Shown here piece by piece: positions 37,616 to 46,953 of a stretch of 64,000 nucleotides of DNA. Position 1 is the first letter of the stretch. Each line of letters starts with the position of its first letter. The notes under the pieces were generated by a model. It was not told the origin of the DNA. It made no database searches and saw only the letters and a list, made by a program, of their open reading frames with translations. Both the position numbers and the translations under genes were made by a program. Source of the stretch: Methanohalophilus halophilus (lineage in GTDB: Archaea; Halobacteriota; Methanosarcinia; Methanosarcinales; Methanosarcinaceae); contig NZ_CP017921.1 of assembly GCF_001889405.1 (NCBI RefSeq), positions 758,057-822,056 on the forward strand. Reading direction: 5' to 3'.

Positions 37616-38743
37616 TTATTCTTCAAGTATTATTCTTGCGATATCATCTCCCACATCGGAGGTTTTAGCGCTGCCTCCCATATCATAGGTTTTGACATTG
37701 TTCTCCATGATATTTTGTTCAATGGCAGAAACAATACTTGCTGCAGCTTCATTTTCTCCGAGTTGGTCTATAAGCATGGAGCCGGCCCATATTGTGGCGA
37801 TAGGGTTGACTTTGTTCTGCCCCTTGTACTTGGGTGCAGAACCGTGGATTGGTTCGAACATGCTGGTTCCTTCGGGATTGATGTTTCCGCCGGGTGCAAG
37901 TCCCAGTCCTCCCTGTATCATTGCGCCCAGATCGGTGATTATATCTCCGAACATGTTGGGGGTTACAACTACATCAAACCAATCGGGATTTTTGACAAAC
38001 CACATGGTAATAGCATCAACATAGTTGAAATCTGTTTCAACATCGGGGTGTGTGGCAGCTACATTTTCAAATTCTTCTCTCCATAATCCATAGATATCGG
38101 AGAGCACATTTGCCTTGTCCACTGAAGCCACATGTTTGTCACGCTTTTCTGCAAGGTCAAAGGCATACTCGATAACCCTTCTGGTACCCTCTTTGGAGAT
38201 CATTCCTATCTGATAGGCAATTTCCTCACTGTCGGTTTCTATGTCAAGGTCAAATTTTGCGGAGTACAGGGAACGTGAGACCTCAAGCATTTCCTTGCTG
38301 GTACCCTTCTTGGACCTTCCACCGATTCCGATATAGAAATCTTCGGTGTTTTCCCTTACCACTGTAAAGTCAATATCTTTCGGAGTTTTATCCTTTATAG
38401 GAGTCCATACTCCCTCGAGAAGTTTTATTGGACGCAGGTTGATGTACTGGTCAAAATAAAAACGTGCAGCAAGCAGAATGCCTTTCTCGAGCACGCCCGG
38501 GGCAATCCTGGGGTCTCCTATAGAACCCAGGTAGATGGTTGAATAGTCGGACAGTTCTTTGAGTGTGTCCTCGCCTATCAGTTCCCCGGTTTCAAGGTAA
38601 TGGTCAGCACCGTGCGGATAATCGATCCAGTCCACATCGAATCCGAATTTTTCTCCTGCGGCATCTATAACTTTCATTCCTTCTGCTACAATTTCCGGGC
38701 CGATGCCATCTCCGGGAATTACAGGCACTTTATATTGGGTCAT
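37616..38743 (-). CDS. leuB: 3-isopropylmalate dehydrogenase
   Basis: 375 residues of the beta-decarboxylating dehydrogenase family. Seen: [12 protein letters not shown], the substrate-specificity segment, [24 protein letters not shown], the metal-binding DAITMWFV and [16 protein letters not shown], and the NAD-binding [18 protein letters not shown] rather than NADP use is suggested by the loop. With leuD directly upstream and leuA at 50212, it catalyses the third step of leucine synthesis; archaeal homologues may also act in the citramalate route to isoleucine. GGAGAT precedes the ATG. Confidence 0.9.
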   Translation of the reverse strand: MTQYKVPVIPGDGIGPEIVAEGMKVIDAAGEKFGFDVDWIDYPHGADHYLETGELIGEDTLKELSDYSTIYLGSIGDPRIAPGVLEKGILLAARFYFDQYINLRPIKLLEGVWTPIKDKTPKDIDFTVVRENTEDFYIGIGGRSKKGTSKEMLEVSRSLYSAKFDLDIETDSEEIAYQIGMISKEGTRRVIEYAFDLAEKRDKHVASVDKANVLSDIYGLWREEFENVAATHPDVETDFNYVDAITMWFVKNPDWFDVVVTPNMFGDIITDLGAMIQGGLGLAPGGNINPEGTSMFEPIHGSAPKYKGQNKVNPIATIWAGSMLIDQLGENEAAASIVSAIEQNIMENNVKTYDMGGSAKTSDVGDDIARIILEE

Positions 38744-38768
38744 TGTTAATATCTCCGGTATTATCAGA

Positions 38769-39251
38769 TTAATCGATTATCTTTCGTGTGTATTCTATAA
38801 GTCCGCCGGCGTTTACAATCTCCCTTACAAAATCAGGTAGGGGGGTTGCCTGATACTTTTCTCCTTTGGACAGGTTCTCGATTACACCGGTGGAAATATC
38901 CACTTTCAGTTTATCATTCTCATCTATACTGTCGGTATCAGCACATTCCAGTAATGGTACACCGATGTTGATTGCGTTTCTGAAAAAGATTCTTGCAAAG
39001 GATTTTGCAATAACGCATCCAACCTTTGTCCCTTTTAATGCCAGGGGTGCATGTTCTCTGGATGATCCGCAGCCAAAATTGCTTCCAGCAACGATTATGT
39101 CATTTTCCTTTACATTTTCTGCAAAATCTGGTCTTACTCCTTCGAACGCATGTGCTGCAAGTTCTTCAGGGGTGTTTAGGACCAGAAATCTTCCCGGGAT
39201 AACCGCGTCAGTATCTACGTCATCTCCGAATTTCCAAACTTTTCCTTCCAT
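38769..39251 (-). CDS. leuD: 3-isopropylmalate dehydratase small subunit
   Basis: 160 residues, the swivel domain of the aconitase family. Seen: [18 protein letters not shown], the [14 protein letters not shown] motif, [18 protein letters not shown], and the closing [17 protein letters not shown]. It needs a large LeuC subunit with the iron-sulfur cluster, which is not in the window. GGTGAT precedes the ATG, and a TATA-like ATTATTATATGATTA is about 80 bp upstream. It is 25 bases ahead of leuB on the same transcript. Confidence 0.93.
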   Translation of the reverse strand: MEGKVWKFGDDVDTDAVIPGRFLVLNTPEELAAHAFEGVRPDFAENVKENDIIVAGSNFGCGSSREHAPLALKGTKVGCVIAKSFARIFFRNAINIGVPLLECADTDSIDENDKLKVDISTGVIENLSKGEKYQATPLPDFVREIVNAGGLIEYTRKIID

Positions 39252-39396
39252 TCTATCACCGGCAAATCAAATCACTGGATGAGATGGCATCTTGTATCCA
39301 GAATTGTGCTAATAATACTAGATAATCATATAATAATCTCATCCTTGAATGGTATATTTTTTCCACATTTCATCTGAAATAACAATTTGTAGCATC

Positions 39397-40050
39397 ATGT
39401 ATGGTTATATCGGCTTTCCAATAGCAAAATATATCCATTTACCTGCCAGATTCCAGATGATGGCAGCTTATAATAATGATTCATTGTGTGGCAATAAGGC
39501 GCTTCCTTTACGCAAAATTGTGCATATGTCGGGAGTGGCGGTTCCTTTTATCGCGGATATTTATGGCAGGGAATATGCCGCACTGGCACTTGCAGGTGCA
39601 ACACTTGTCTTTCTCATTATGGAAGCAATCAAACCGGCTGAAAAGAAAAGGTATCTATATGGTCTTTTATGGAGGAAGGGAGAGAAGGAAGTTTTCGCAC
39701 TCGACCCTCTGTTTTACATTCTATCTTTTTTTGTCCTTCTGGGTCTGAGCTATTTTGTAAATGAAGGTATATGTTATGCTTCCATGGTAGTCCTGGCTCT
39801 GGGTGATGGAGTGGCGCCACTGATCGGTCGTCTGGGAAGATGGCGGCTGCCCGGCTCATGTAAGACGGTGGAGGGTACCACTGGAGGAATAATCCTATCT
39901 TCTATAGTAGGATTTTATTTTGTTGGAGTACTGGCTGTTATTGGTAGTGTGGCGGGGATGGTCACGGAATGTTCTATTTCCCGCCATGACAATCTTTTTA
40001 TACCCTTTGCTGCACTTGTGGCAATGCTTTTAGGAAAGGCACTCTTTTAA
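39397..40050 (+). CDS. dolichol kinase/CTP-transferase-like membrane protein
   Basis: About 217 residues with six or so membrane helices. LRKIVHMSGVAVPFIAD near the N-terminus and ALGDGVAPLIGR, followed by KTVEGTTGGII, are hallmarks of the SEC59/VTE5 group of CTP-dependent polyprenol, dolichol or phytol kinases. Such enzymes phosphorylate isoprenoid alcohols for glycan carriers or lipid recycling. The start is uncertain: no good ribosome site is seen, and ATGs at 39349 (possible leaderless start) and 39457 are alternatives. Divergent from leuD. Confidence 0.75.
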   Translation: MYGYIGFPIAKYIHLPARFQMMAAYNNDSLCGNKALPLRKIVHMSGVAVPFIADIYGREYAALALAGATLVFLIMEAIKPAEKKRYLYGLLWRKGEKEVFALDPLFYILSFFVLLGLSYFVNEGICYASMVVLALGDGVAPLIGRLGRWRLPGSCKTVEGTTGGIILSSIVGFYFVGVLAVIGSVAGMVTECSISRHDNLFIPFAALVAMLLGKALF

Positions 40051-40267
40051 AACAAATTAGGAAATATTTCAGACTATTATTTTACTAAGCCGGATTCTCC
40101 CCTTAAATATACGGGCATTGTTAATTATTATTAGTTGTAATTAAATAGAAAATAATATATACTATAACAAGGCAATATTTTTCCGTAGGGAATGGTTTTA
40201 TCTAACTCATTTAGATTCTATTTCTGAGTCTATGCTGCTTTAAATTGATATAAAACAGGTTATTACA

Positions 40268-40552
40268 ATGCACAAAGATGAACTGATCCAGTTGCATACT
40301 TTGATGGCCCAAATCAAAAGGTATCTGGAAGATCAGGGTGTAGAGCACGATTTTGAGGATTATAACTCCCTCTCCATAAGTCCGGTTCACATCCATCGAA
40401 GCAAAGCAGAACACAAGCATGCAATCTTTATCCTCGGCAATCACCTGGCATCCATTATTTCAGAAGATGAGATATCCAGTGTAAGCAGGACCTCTATCAG
40501 GATGCAGGAATTTGCCGAGAGATCGGGACATGGGGTTTCACATAGTAATTGA
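40268..40552 (+). CDS. UPF0058 family protein
   Basis: 94-residue mostly helical archaeal protein: MHKDELIQLHTLMAQIKRYLE at the start, then histidine-rich ISPVHIHRSKAEHKHAIFILG. The histidines suggest metal binding. The family has no known function. TATA-like TTGATATAAAAC lies at 40245-40256, so close to the ATG that the leader is minimal. The upstream 217 bp are AT-rich and hold no gene. Confidence 0.85.
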   Translation: MHKDELIQLHTLMAQIKRYLEDQGVEHDFEDYNSLSISPVHIHRSKAEHKHAIFILGNHLASIISEDEISSVSRTSIRMQEFAERSGHGVSHSN

Positions 40553-40559
40553 ACGGAAC

Positions 40560-41045
40560 TTAAGATATGGCAGGCCAATTGGCTGTCAGTAAATCTTCAT
40601 GCAAACCTGCGGGATATAGATATTTCTTCATAATTATTCCACATTCCCCATCTATGTAATAACCCGGTTCATACCAGCAATCGACAAATCCCATGCGACT
40701 ATAAAGATATCGGGCCTTTTTATTGCTGGCACGTACTTCCAGGCGCACATATTTTACATTCAGGTTGCGGAAATGTCTCTGTATTATTTGTAATAATGTC
40801 TGGCCTATTCCCCTTTTCTGGAATTCTTTTTTAACGGCAAGGGAAAATATCCTTCCCTCCTGTTCACTACTGCGGTATCCCATTACAAAGCCTGTAATGG
40901 TTTTCCCGCTTTCAGCAACAAAAAAACCTTCCGGGTTCATTTCATAGAAATTCATGTAGGTATAGGGGTCATGGTCCTCGAATGCCTCAATTTCAATCTG
41001 GAGTACTTCAGCAAAATCCCTTCCTTCGAATCTTCTAAACAACAA
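40560..41045 (-). CDS. GNAT N-acetyltransferase, RimI-like
   Basis: 161 residues. The acetyl-CoA binding core reads IFSLAVKKEFQKRGIGQTLLQ, followed by VRLEVRASNKKARYLYSRMGF, the standard RimI/NAT pattern of N-terminal protein acetylation. Unusually it begins with TTG: GGAGGGG stands five bases upstream of that codon and no ATG follows before the conserved LFRRFEGRDF region. It starts 20 bases after arcS ends and is probably co-transcribed with it. Target protein unknown. Confidence 0.88.
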   Translation of the reverse strand: MLFRRFEGRDFAEVLQIEIEAFEDHDPYTYMNFYEMNPEGFFVAESGKTITGFVMGYRSSEQEGRIFSLAVKKEFQKRGIGQTLLQIIQRHFRNLNVKYVRLEVRASNKKARYLYSRMGFVDCWYEPGYYIDGECGIIMKKYLYPAGLHEDLLTANWPAIS

Positions 41046-41065
41046 TGTTGCCCCTCCGGGGACTG

Positions 41066-42898
41066 TTACAATTTTTCGACGTGCCTTACATCCACGGCAA
41101 TGCCCCGGCTTGAACGTATCATTTCGGGGCCGCTCATTGCAGCACGTCCAACACAGAATGCTTTATCTCCGCATATGAACACTTCATCATTGGGGCGAAT
41201 CCGTTCATCTGCATCGAGGACTCCAGGTGCAAGTATTGAACCCCGTGGCACAAAATCATCGATATTTACAACATAATCTCCGGTTTTGATAATCCTTTTA
41301 GCTCCTTCGATGGTCAGGGCTATTGTACCATTTTCGGGAATCAGGGTTATGAGTTGTTCCTTATCGAGAAATGCCTGGTAGCGGGGGAAAGGGGCCTTTA
41401 TTTTTGAATCAGGAGGTAAAAGGGTTTCACCGGATCTCGCACCAAACTGGTAATCTGCAATGGCTTTCAGCATGTCCCGCCTGTAATCTCCCCTGTACCT
41501 GAGCCCGTCGCACAATTCTTTCATCGTATCTTCCAGTTTGTGCAGGGAGTTTTGGGAAGTCACATTTCCGTCGGATGTGTAAGTTATGTCCAATCCGAGC
41601 TTATTGGATACGTTCTCACATATACTGCGATATTCATTTTCCACATGTGCTACAATATGTTTGTAAGGATGTTTTAGCAGGAAGTCCTTCAGGCATTCCT
41701 CCACCCATCTGTGTTCCTCTGCATCCCAGTAGCCCGTTACCGTGGTGTCATAATGTGCTGCAGGATATGTGACTTCCAGTTCCCTGGGTACTATTCCCAG
41801 GGGTGAGGTAATTATGACTTCCTGTACAAGTTTGAGATTTTTGCCAAGTGCCTTGCGGAATCTGGAATGGGTCATAGAAATAGAGTAGGGTTTGCGGGCT
41901 GAACAGGGTAAAAGTAGCAGGACATCCTTGTCTGGGGGTGTATATCGCTGCTGTATTCGTCGGGCAAAGCGTACAACTTCAGGCCTTGTCAGGGATTCAG
42001 AGGTTGTTGCAAGCAGGGGTGCGGATTTGAAAAGGGCTGTTCTCTCTTCGAGGAAATCATATTCTGCATCACTCAGGCGCAGCATTGCCACAAGGGCGGG
42101 GTCATGCCGACATCTTCCTTCCACGTATTCCCTGAGGGAGGCACTGCGTATCCTTTGTCTGACAAGGGCCACTTCTGCCTCAAGGGTAGCTATGTTATGT
42201 TTTTCAAGTAGACGGGCACGTTGCTTTTTATCCATATCCTTTACTTCTTTTGCATTCATGCCGCTGCAATGGGCGCAGCAGCAGGGTAATTCTGCAAGTC
42301 TGTCCAGATGGATGAAACCGGCTGATGTCATGTATTTATCTTCAAAGGCAGCGATAGTCGCTCTTGTTGTATCCAGGATGTCCACTCCCAGGTAAATCAG
42401 CATGGCAACATTTTCCGGCAGCGCGATATTTGGTGCATACAGGGCCGAATCCGGTGCAATGTTCTTCCTGACCTTCATGAGATTAGCCAGCAGCCTGCGA
42501 GGGTTGCCTTCATGGCAGCCGATGCCGTCTGCCACATAGAGGTCCCGTATAGTTTCCGGGTCTCTTTCAGAATAGGCTATACCCGTGGGTCCCTCATCAG
42601 CTGGCACATCAATCTTTTCACAGGTAACATCTCCTGCGACCATGGGTGAATATGTGCAGGAGGGCATGATCATGAGTTTATCTTTTCCCACACGCTGCCT
42701 TAACTCCAGGGTGGCTAGTGTTGCTGCTTTTCCATTCCTGAAATGCCACTGGTTGCCTGGATATATTATATCTCCTTCTGCCTCTGGTTTGAGGGAAGAA
42801 GTGTCAATTACCGTTGGTGTAGGGATTGTGCTGTTAAGATAGAGGCTTCCCGTTCTTGCAGCCCCGTCTCGCTGGTGGACTTCAAAGTATCTGGTCAT
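41066..42898 (-). CDS. arcS: archaeosine synthase
   Basis: 610-residue paralogue of tRNA-guanine transglycosylase that acts on preQ0 at position 15 of archaeal tRNAs on the way to archaeosine. The N-terminal half is a TGT-like barrel with a zinc-site CCCAHCSGM. The ArcS hallmark LPCSARKPYSISMTH is near residue 335. The last 75 residues are a PUA domain (GDYVVNIDDFVPRGSILAPGV, ending DVRHVEKL) for tRNA binding. A TATA-like CATCTATATAG sits about 25-30 bp before the ATG with no Shine-Dalgarno, so a leaderless transcript is likely. Confidence 0.95.
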   Translation of the reverse strand: MTRYFEVHQRDGAARTGSLYLNSTIPTPTVIDTSSLKPEAEGDIIYPGNQWHFRNGKAATLATLELRQRVGKDKLMIMPSCTYSPMVAGDVTCEKIDVPADEGPTGIAYSERDPETIRDLYVADGIGCHEGNPRRLLANLMKVRKNIAPDSALYAPNIALPENVAMLIYLGVDILDTTRATIAAFEDKYMTSAGFIHLDRLAELPCCCAHCSGMNAKEVKDMDKKQRARLLEKHNIATLEAEVALVRQRIRSASLREYVEGRCRHDPALVAMLRLSDAEYDFLEERTALFKSAPLLATTSESLTRPEVVRFARRIQQRYTPPDKDVLLLLPCSARKPYSISMTHSRFRKALGKNLKLVQEVIITSPLGIVPRELEVTYPAAHYDTTVTGYWDAEEHRWVEECLKDFLLKHPYKHIVAHVENEYRSICENVSNKLGLDITYTSDGNVTSQNSLHKLEDTMKELCDGLRYRGDYRRDMLKAIADYQFGARSGETLLPPDSKIKAPFPRYQAFLDKEQLITLIPENGTIALTIEGAKRIIKTGDYVVNIDDFVPRGSILAPGVLDADERIRPNDEVFICGDKAFCVGRAAMSGPEMIRSSRGIAVDVRHVEKL

Positions 42899-42980
42899 GG
42901 CATAGAATAGAACTATATAGATGTAAACGTTTTCTACTCAATCAGATAATATTGATCAATACATTACAGGTTGAACGTAT

Positions 42981-44357
42981 ATGCTTCTTAACAGGCTGAA
43001 GGAGATAGTCGGCGATAATAACGTAAGTAATTCGGCCTCGGACATTTGTTGCTATTCTTCGGATGCATCCCAGGTAAAGGGTCGTCCTGAATATGTGGTA
43101 CGCCCCCATAATTCAGAACAGGTGAGCAAGATAGTAAAACTTGCTTCTGAAAACGAAATTCCAGTCGTGGCCCGGGGTGCTGCCAGTGGTCTTGCAGGTG
43201 GCGCAGTACCGGTCCTTGGTGGAATTGTGCTGGACATGAGTGGTATGGATGAGATTATCGATATAGACATTGATAATCTGCAGGTAACCATCGGTCCCGG
43301 GGTCGTGCATTCCAGACTAAACGAAACACTGAAGCCCCATGGTTTTTTCTTCCCTCCCGACCCTGGCAGTACTGCTATGTGCACCCTGGCGGGCCTTATC
43401 GCAAACAATGGTAGCGGAATGCGTTCCGTGAAATACGGGACCACGAAACGCTATGTGCTGGACCTTGAAGTAGTCCTTGCGGACGGCAGCATCATCAGGA
43501 CCGGTTCAAGAACACTAAAAATGGCTTCAGGTTATGACCTGACATCCCTTATGGTAGGTTCTGAAGGGACCCTGGGCATAATTACCGAGGCGGTTTTGAG
43601 GATTCATCCCCTGCCCCGCACCAGGCTGGTAATTCTCCTTTCCTTTGATAGTGCGGAAAAAGCGGGGGGCGCAGTTGTGCGTATCCTTTCCTCGGGTACA
43701 ATCCCTTCAGCTTGTGAAATACTTGATAGTACCACTATCCGTGCCCTGAAATCCTATGATCCGAGTCTTGATATCCCTGATGCAGGTGCGATTCTCATGG
43801 TTGAGGTGGATGGTTCGGAAGGTGCGGTCTCCGAGGCTTCAGAAATGGTGAAAAAGGTATGTGAAGGGATTGCGAATGACATACGTGCTGCACGGGATGA
43901 AGAGGAAAGTGACCGTATCTGGGCTGCCCGGCGAATCGTGGGTGCGGCAATAAGCCGCCTGGATCCTTTGCGCAATCGGGTGTATGTAGGTGAGGATGTC
44001 GGTGTGCCGATAAAAAAGATACCTGAAATGATCGAGAATGTGCACAGGATATCCGATGAAGTAGAAATCCCGATTATGATATATGGCCATATAGGAGATG
44101 GCAATCTGCATACCGGCATGAGTATAGATATGCTCAGTGAGGAAGAATGGGACAAGCTCCACAGGGCTGCTGACCTTATCTACCGCAAGGCAATAGAACT
44201 AGGAGGAACGGTCTCCGCAGAACACGGTATTGGTGGTGCACGCTCGAACTATATGGAACTTGAGCATCCTACATCCCTGCCGGTAATGTCCCTTATCAAG
44301 AAAGCCCTTGATCCCAAAGGAATCCTCAATCCCGGCAAATTGGGGGTGGATAAATGA
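42981..44357 (+). CDS. FAD-linked oxidase, GlcD/lactate dehydrogenase type
   Basis: 458 residues of the FAD_binding_4 plus FAD-oxidase_C family. Seen: the FAD pyrophosphate loop VVARGAASGLAGGAVP, PPDPGSTAMCTLAGLIANNGSG, and the C-terminal GHIGDGNLHTGM and AEHGIGGARSNYM. Family members oxidise 2-hydroxy acids such as D-lactate or glycolate. The next gene supplies an iron-sulfur subunit, with an ATGA overlap, so the pair acts as a soluble or membrane-associated 2-hydroxy acid dehydrogenase. Substrate not determinable here. AGGTTGA precedes the ATG. Confidence 0.9.
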   Translation: MLLNRLKEIVGDNNVSNSASDICCYSSDASQVKGRPEYVVRPHNSEQVSKIVKLASENEIPVVARGAASGLAGGAVPVLGGIVLDMSGMDEIIDIDIDNLQVTIGPGVVHSRLNETLKPHGFFFPPDPGSTAMCTLAGLIANNGSGMRSVKYGTTKRYVLDLEVVLADGSIIRTGSRTLKMASGYDLTSLMVGSEGTLGIITEAVLRIHPLPRTRLVILLSFDSAEKAGGAVVRILSSGTIPSACEILDSTTIRALKSYDPSLDIPDAGAILMVEVDGSEGAVSEASEMVKKVCEGIANDIRAARDEEESDRIWAARRIVGAAISRLDPLRNRVYVGEDVGVPIKKIPEMIENVHRISDEVEIPIMIYGHIGDGNLHTGMSIDMLSEEEWDKLHRAADLIYRKAIELGGTVSAEHGIGGARSNYMELEHPTSLPVMSLIKKALDPKGILNPGKLGVDK

Positions 44358-45415
44358 ATGATGAAGAGCGCAGGTCGATCCTGAAATGTGTGCACTGTGG
44401 AACCTGCAGGGCTTATTGTCCCGTTTTCAATGAATATGGCTGGGAATCCACCAATGCACGAGGCCGAATGCTCATAGCCCAGCAGATCGATGATGATTCG
44501 GATATTGATGACAGTTTCCGTTTTTCCCTGGATACCTGTACAACCTGCGGGATATGTGAGCAAATGTGTCCTTCCGGGGCAACACCGCCGGATGTAGTTG
44601 AAGATGCACGTGCAGCTGTTGTGCGCAAAGCCGGAGCCAGCAAGGCTCAGGAAAAACTCAAAAAGGATACTGTTGAATGGGGCAACCCCCTGCGCGAATC
44701 CCGGCAACGCCTGCACTGGCTTGAACCGGCGGAGAGGGAAGAACTGCCTGATAAATGTGAATATGTTTATTTTGCAGGCTGTATGACTGCATACAGGTAT
44801 CCGGAAGTTGCACGCAAAACCTTTGACATCCTCAAGAAATTCGGGGTGGGTGTTTTGAAGGACGAGGTATGCTGTGGCTCCCCTCTGCTTCGCACAGGCA
44901 CTGGTGCCTCCGAATTGATCGAGCACAACCTGGAGCAGATAAAAAAGAGCGGGGCAAAGACCATAATCACAGGATGCGCCGGTTGCTACACTACCCTGAA
45001 AAAGGATTATCCCGATGAGTTTGATGTACTTCATGTTTCTGAGTTTTTAGAGCAAAAACTCGATGAACTTGATATCCGCAAACTTGATATTTCCGTGTCC
45101 TATCACGACCCCTGCCATATAGGCAGGGCACATGGTATCTATGAAGCACCGCGCAATGTTATCAGGCGTATCTGCAATCTTGAGGAGATGGACACCCACC
45201 ATGAAAATGCACGTTGCTGTGGTGGTGGAGGTGGTGTGAGGAGAAGTTTCTCAGACCTTTCCCAGTCTCTTGCCTCCAAAAGACTGGATGAGATTCCAGA
45301 GAAGGCCGAAATACTCGTAACTTCCTGTCCCCTGTGCCGCTCCAATCTTGAGATGGCTGCAGGAGACCGTGAGCTCATAGATCTTATTGAGCTGCTTGAA
45401 AAGGCCATCTTTTAA
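44354..45415 (+). CDS. iron-sulfur subunit with CCG domains, GlcF/HdrD type
   Basis: 353 residues. Two 4Fe-4S motifs, CVHCGTCRAYCP and CTTCGICEQMCP, occupy the first 75 residues. Two cysteine-rich CCG domains follow: CCGSPLLRTG with CAGCYTTLKKDYP, and CCGGGGGVRRSF with CPLCRSNLEM. The same build occurs in GlcF/LldE and heterodisulfide reductase HdrD. Electrons from the flavin subunit would pass through it. The start overlaps the upstream stop by four bases. The end overlaps the convergent sensor kinase by four bases. Confidence 0.9.
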   Translation: MNDEERRSILKCVHCGTCRAYCPVFNEYGWESTNARGRMLIAQQIDDDSDIDDSFRFSLDTCTTCGICEQMCPSGATPPDVVEDARAAVVRKAGASKAQEKLKKDTVEWGNPLRESRQRLHWLEPAEREELPDKCEYVYFAGCMTAYRYPEVARKTFDILKKFGVGVLKDEVCCGSPLLRTGTGASELIEHNLEQIKKSGAKTIITGCAGCYTTLKKDYPDEFDVLHVSEFLEQKLDELDIRKLDISVSYHDPCHIGRAHGIYEAPRNVIRRICNLEEMDTHHENARCCGGGGGVRRSFSDLSQSLASKRLDEIPEKAEILVTSCPLCRSNLEMAAGDRELIDLIELLEKAIF

Positions 45416-46878
45416 TTTTGATTTGACGAGAGTTTCACGATAATTTGCGTGAGGCTCTCGCTTTCTGTTATTTTCAGTTCCCCTTTGTGTGTGTCGATTA
45501 TTTCCCTGCAAATGCGTATACCTGCATCGTCCATGTTTTCAAGAGTAGATGTACTGTCTTCGATTTTGTCTGGTAATTCACGCACATATTCAATACAGAT
45601 ATCGATATTTTCGCCCCTTTTCAGGGTTGTGATGGATATTGTGGAATCTGCCGGGCAAAACCTGATGGCATTATCCAGCAGGTGGAGGAATACTCGCCTG
45701 AGGTAATTATAACTGCCAGAAATTTCACAAATTTTGTCATCAAAGCAGGTATCTATAGTAATTCCCTTTTCCCTGATTTGAATGGAAATATCCTGTAGTA
45801 TTTCTTTTAAAAATTTGTTTATATCCAGGGGGCTAAAGGAATAGCGTATGTTGTCTCTGGCTGTATCATCTGCATAAAACAATGACTCAATGAGTCTGTG
45901 TAGAAATATTGAATTGCGAGAGATGGACTCCATGGCTTTTTTCTGTTCTGAGCCAAGTTCTCCGAGCCTTTCTTTGCTGAGCAGGTCGCTGAAGCCTTTG
46001 AGGGATATCATGGGAGTGCGAAGTTCATGACTGGTATTGGCAATGAATTCTTTTTTGACCTGATCAATAGTTTTTAGTTCTTCATTGGCCCTTTTAAGTT
46101 GCTCTTCAGTTTCTTTTTGGGCAGTAACATCTTCACCGGCAACCACTATTTCTCCAACTTCTCCTTTCTCATCCCTCAAAACAGTTTGGCGCCAGCGAAT
46201 TAACCTATTTTCTCCTTTGCGGTTTATAATATGATTTTCCAGGTATTCGGGTATGCCCTTTTCTTCTTCGAGTAGTCGTTTGAATTGCTTCTTGACCTTT
46301 ATTTTTTCCTCTGCAGGAACAAAACTGTCAATCCAGTTTTTTTCCATTAGTACGGAGGTCTCATATCCCAGCACCTTTGCAGTTTTTTGGTTTGCAAGTT
46401 TGATATTCATATGCCTGTCTAGGATTATCATTATGGAACCTGCCGTGTCTATGTACTTGAGTGCCAGGTCCCTTTCCTGACGGATCTGCTCCTGCAATCC
46501 TTTTACTTTTAAAAGGGTCTCAATACGGCTCTTGAGTATGAACTCATCAACCGGCTTCAGGACAAAATCATCCGCACCATTATTGAAGGCCCTGATTTTT
46601 TCTTCCCTGTCATTTATGGCTGTTACGATTATCAGTGGGATGGCACGTGTATCTTGGCGTTGCTTGATGATCCTGCAGATTTCATGACCACTGATATCAT
46701 TCAGCTCGATATCCAGCAAAATCACATCCGGAGTTATTTTTTCCATAATCTCCAGGCTGTCAATTCCTGAATTTGCCTTTGTTATGGTATACTCTGCCTG
46801 AAGCATCCTCTCGATAATATCGATGTCTTCAGGCCTGTCATCTACCATCAGTATTTCTAATTGCTTCTTTTGAAGCAT
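45412..46878 (-). CDS. response regulator-PAS-histidine kinase hybrid
   Basis: 488 residues from ATG 46878, with AGGAGA before it. Domains: receiver (residues 5-120) with DD near the start (MVDDRPED), phospho-acceptor DVILLDIELND and lysine in DDFVLKPVDE; a PAS domain (about 140-260); HisKA with the phospho-histidine in NTSHELRTPMISLKGF; and an ATPase domain. The ATPase N-box is degenerate-looking but present (HLLDNAIRFCPADS); the usual glycine-rich G1 (DxGxG) and G2 motifs are not recognisable. No membrane helix, so cytoplasmic. No partner regulator gene is adjacent. Confidence 0.88.
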   Translation of the reverse strand: MLQKKQLEILMVDDRPEDIDIIERMLQAEYTITKANSGIDSLEIMEKITPDVILLDIELNDISGHEICRIIKQRQDTRAIPLIIVTAINDREEKIRAFNNGADDFVLKPVDEFILKSRIETLLKVKGLQEQIRQERDLALKYIDTAGSIMIILDRHMNIKLANQKTAKVLGYETSVLMEKNWIDSFVPAEEKIKVKKQFKRLLEEEKGIPEYLENHIINRKGENRLIRWRQTVLRDEKGEVGEIVVAGEDVTAQKETEEQLKRANEELKTIDQVKKEFIANTSHELRTPMISLKGFSDLLSKERLGELGSEQKKAMESISRNSIFLHRLIESLFYADDTARDNIRYSFSPLDINKFLKEILQDISIQIREKGITIDTCFDDKICEISGSYNYLRRVFLHLLDNAIRFCPADSTISITTLKRGENIDICIEYVRELPDKIEDSTSTLENMDDAGIRICREIIDTHKGELKITESESLTQIIVKLSSNQN

Positions 46879-46953
46879 GAGCAATCTCCTGTAGAGTTTA
46901 TATCTGCAGAGTATATATACATATAGCCATATAAAATCCATTTTGAAAAAAGT

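Noticed and set aside
44249-45034. 261-residue minus-strand frame opposite the GlcF-like gene
   Set aside because: Opposite strand carries full iron-sulfur motifs; this frame shows none and has no start signal.
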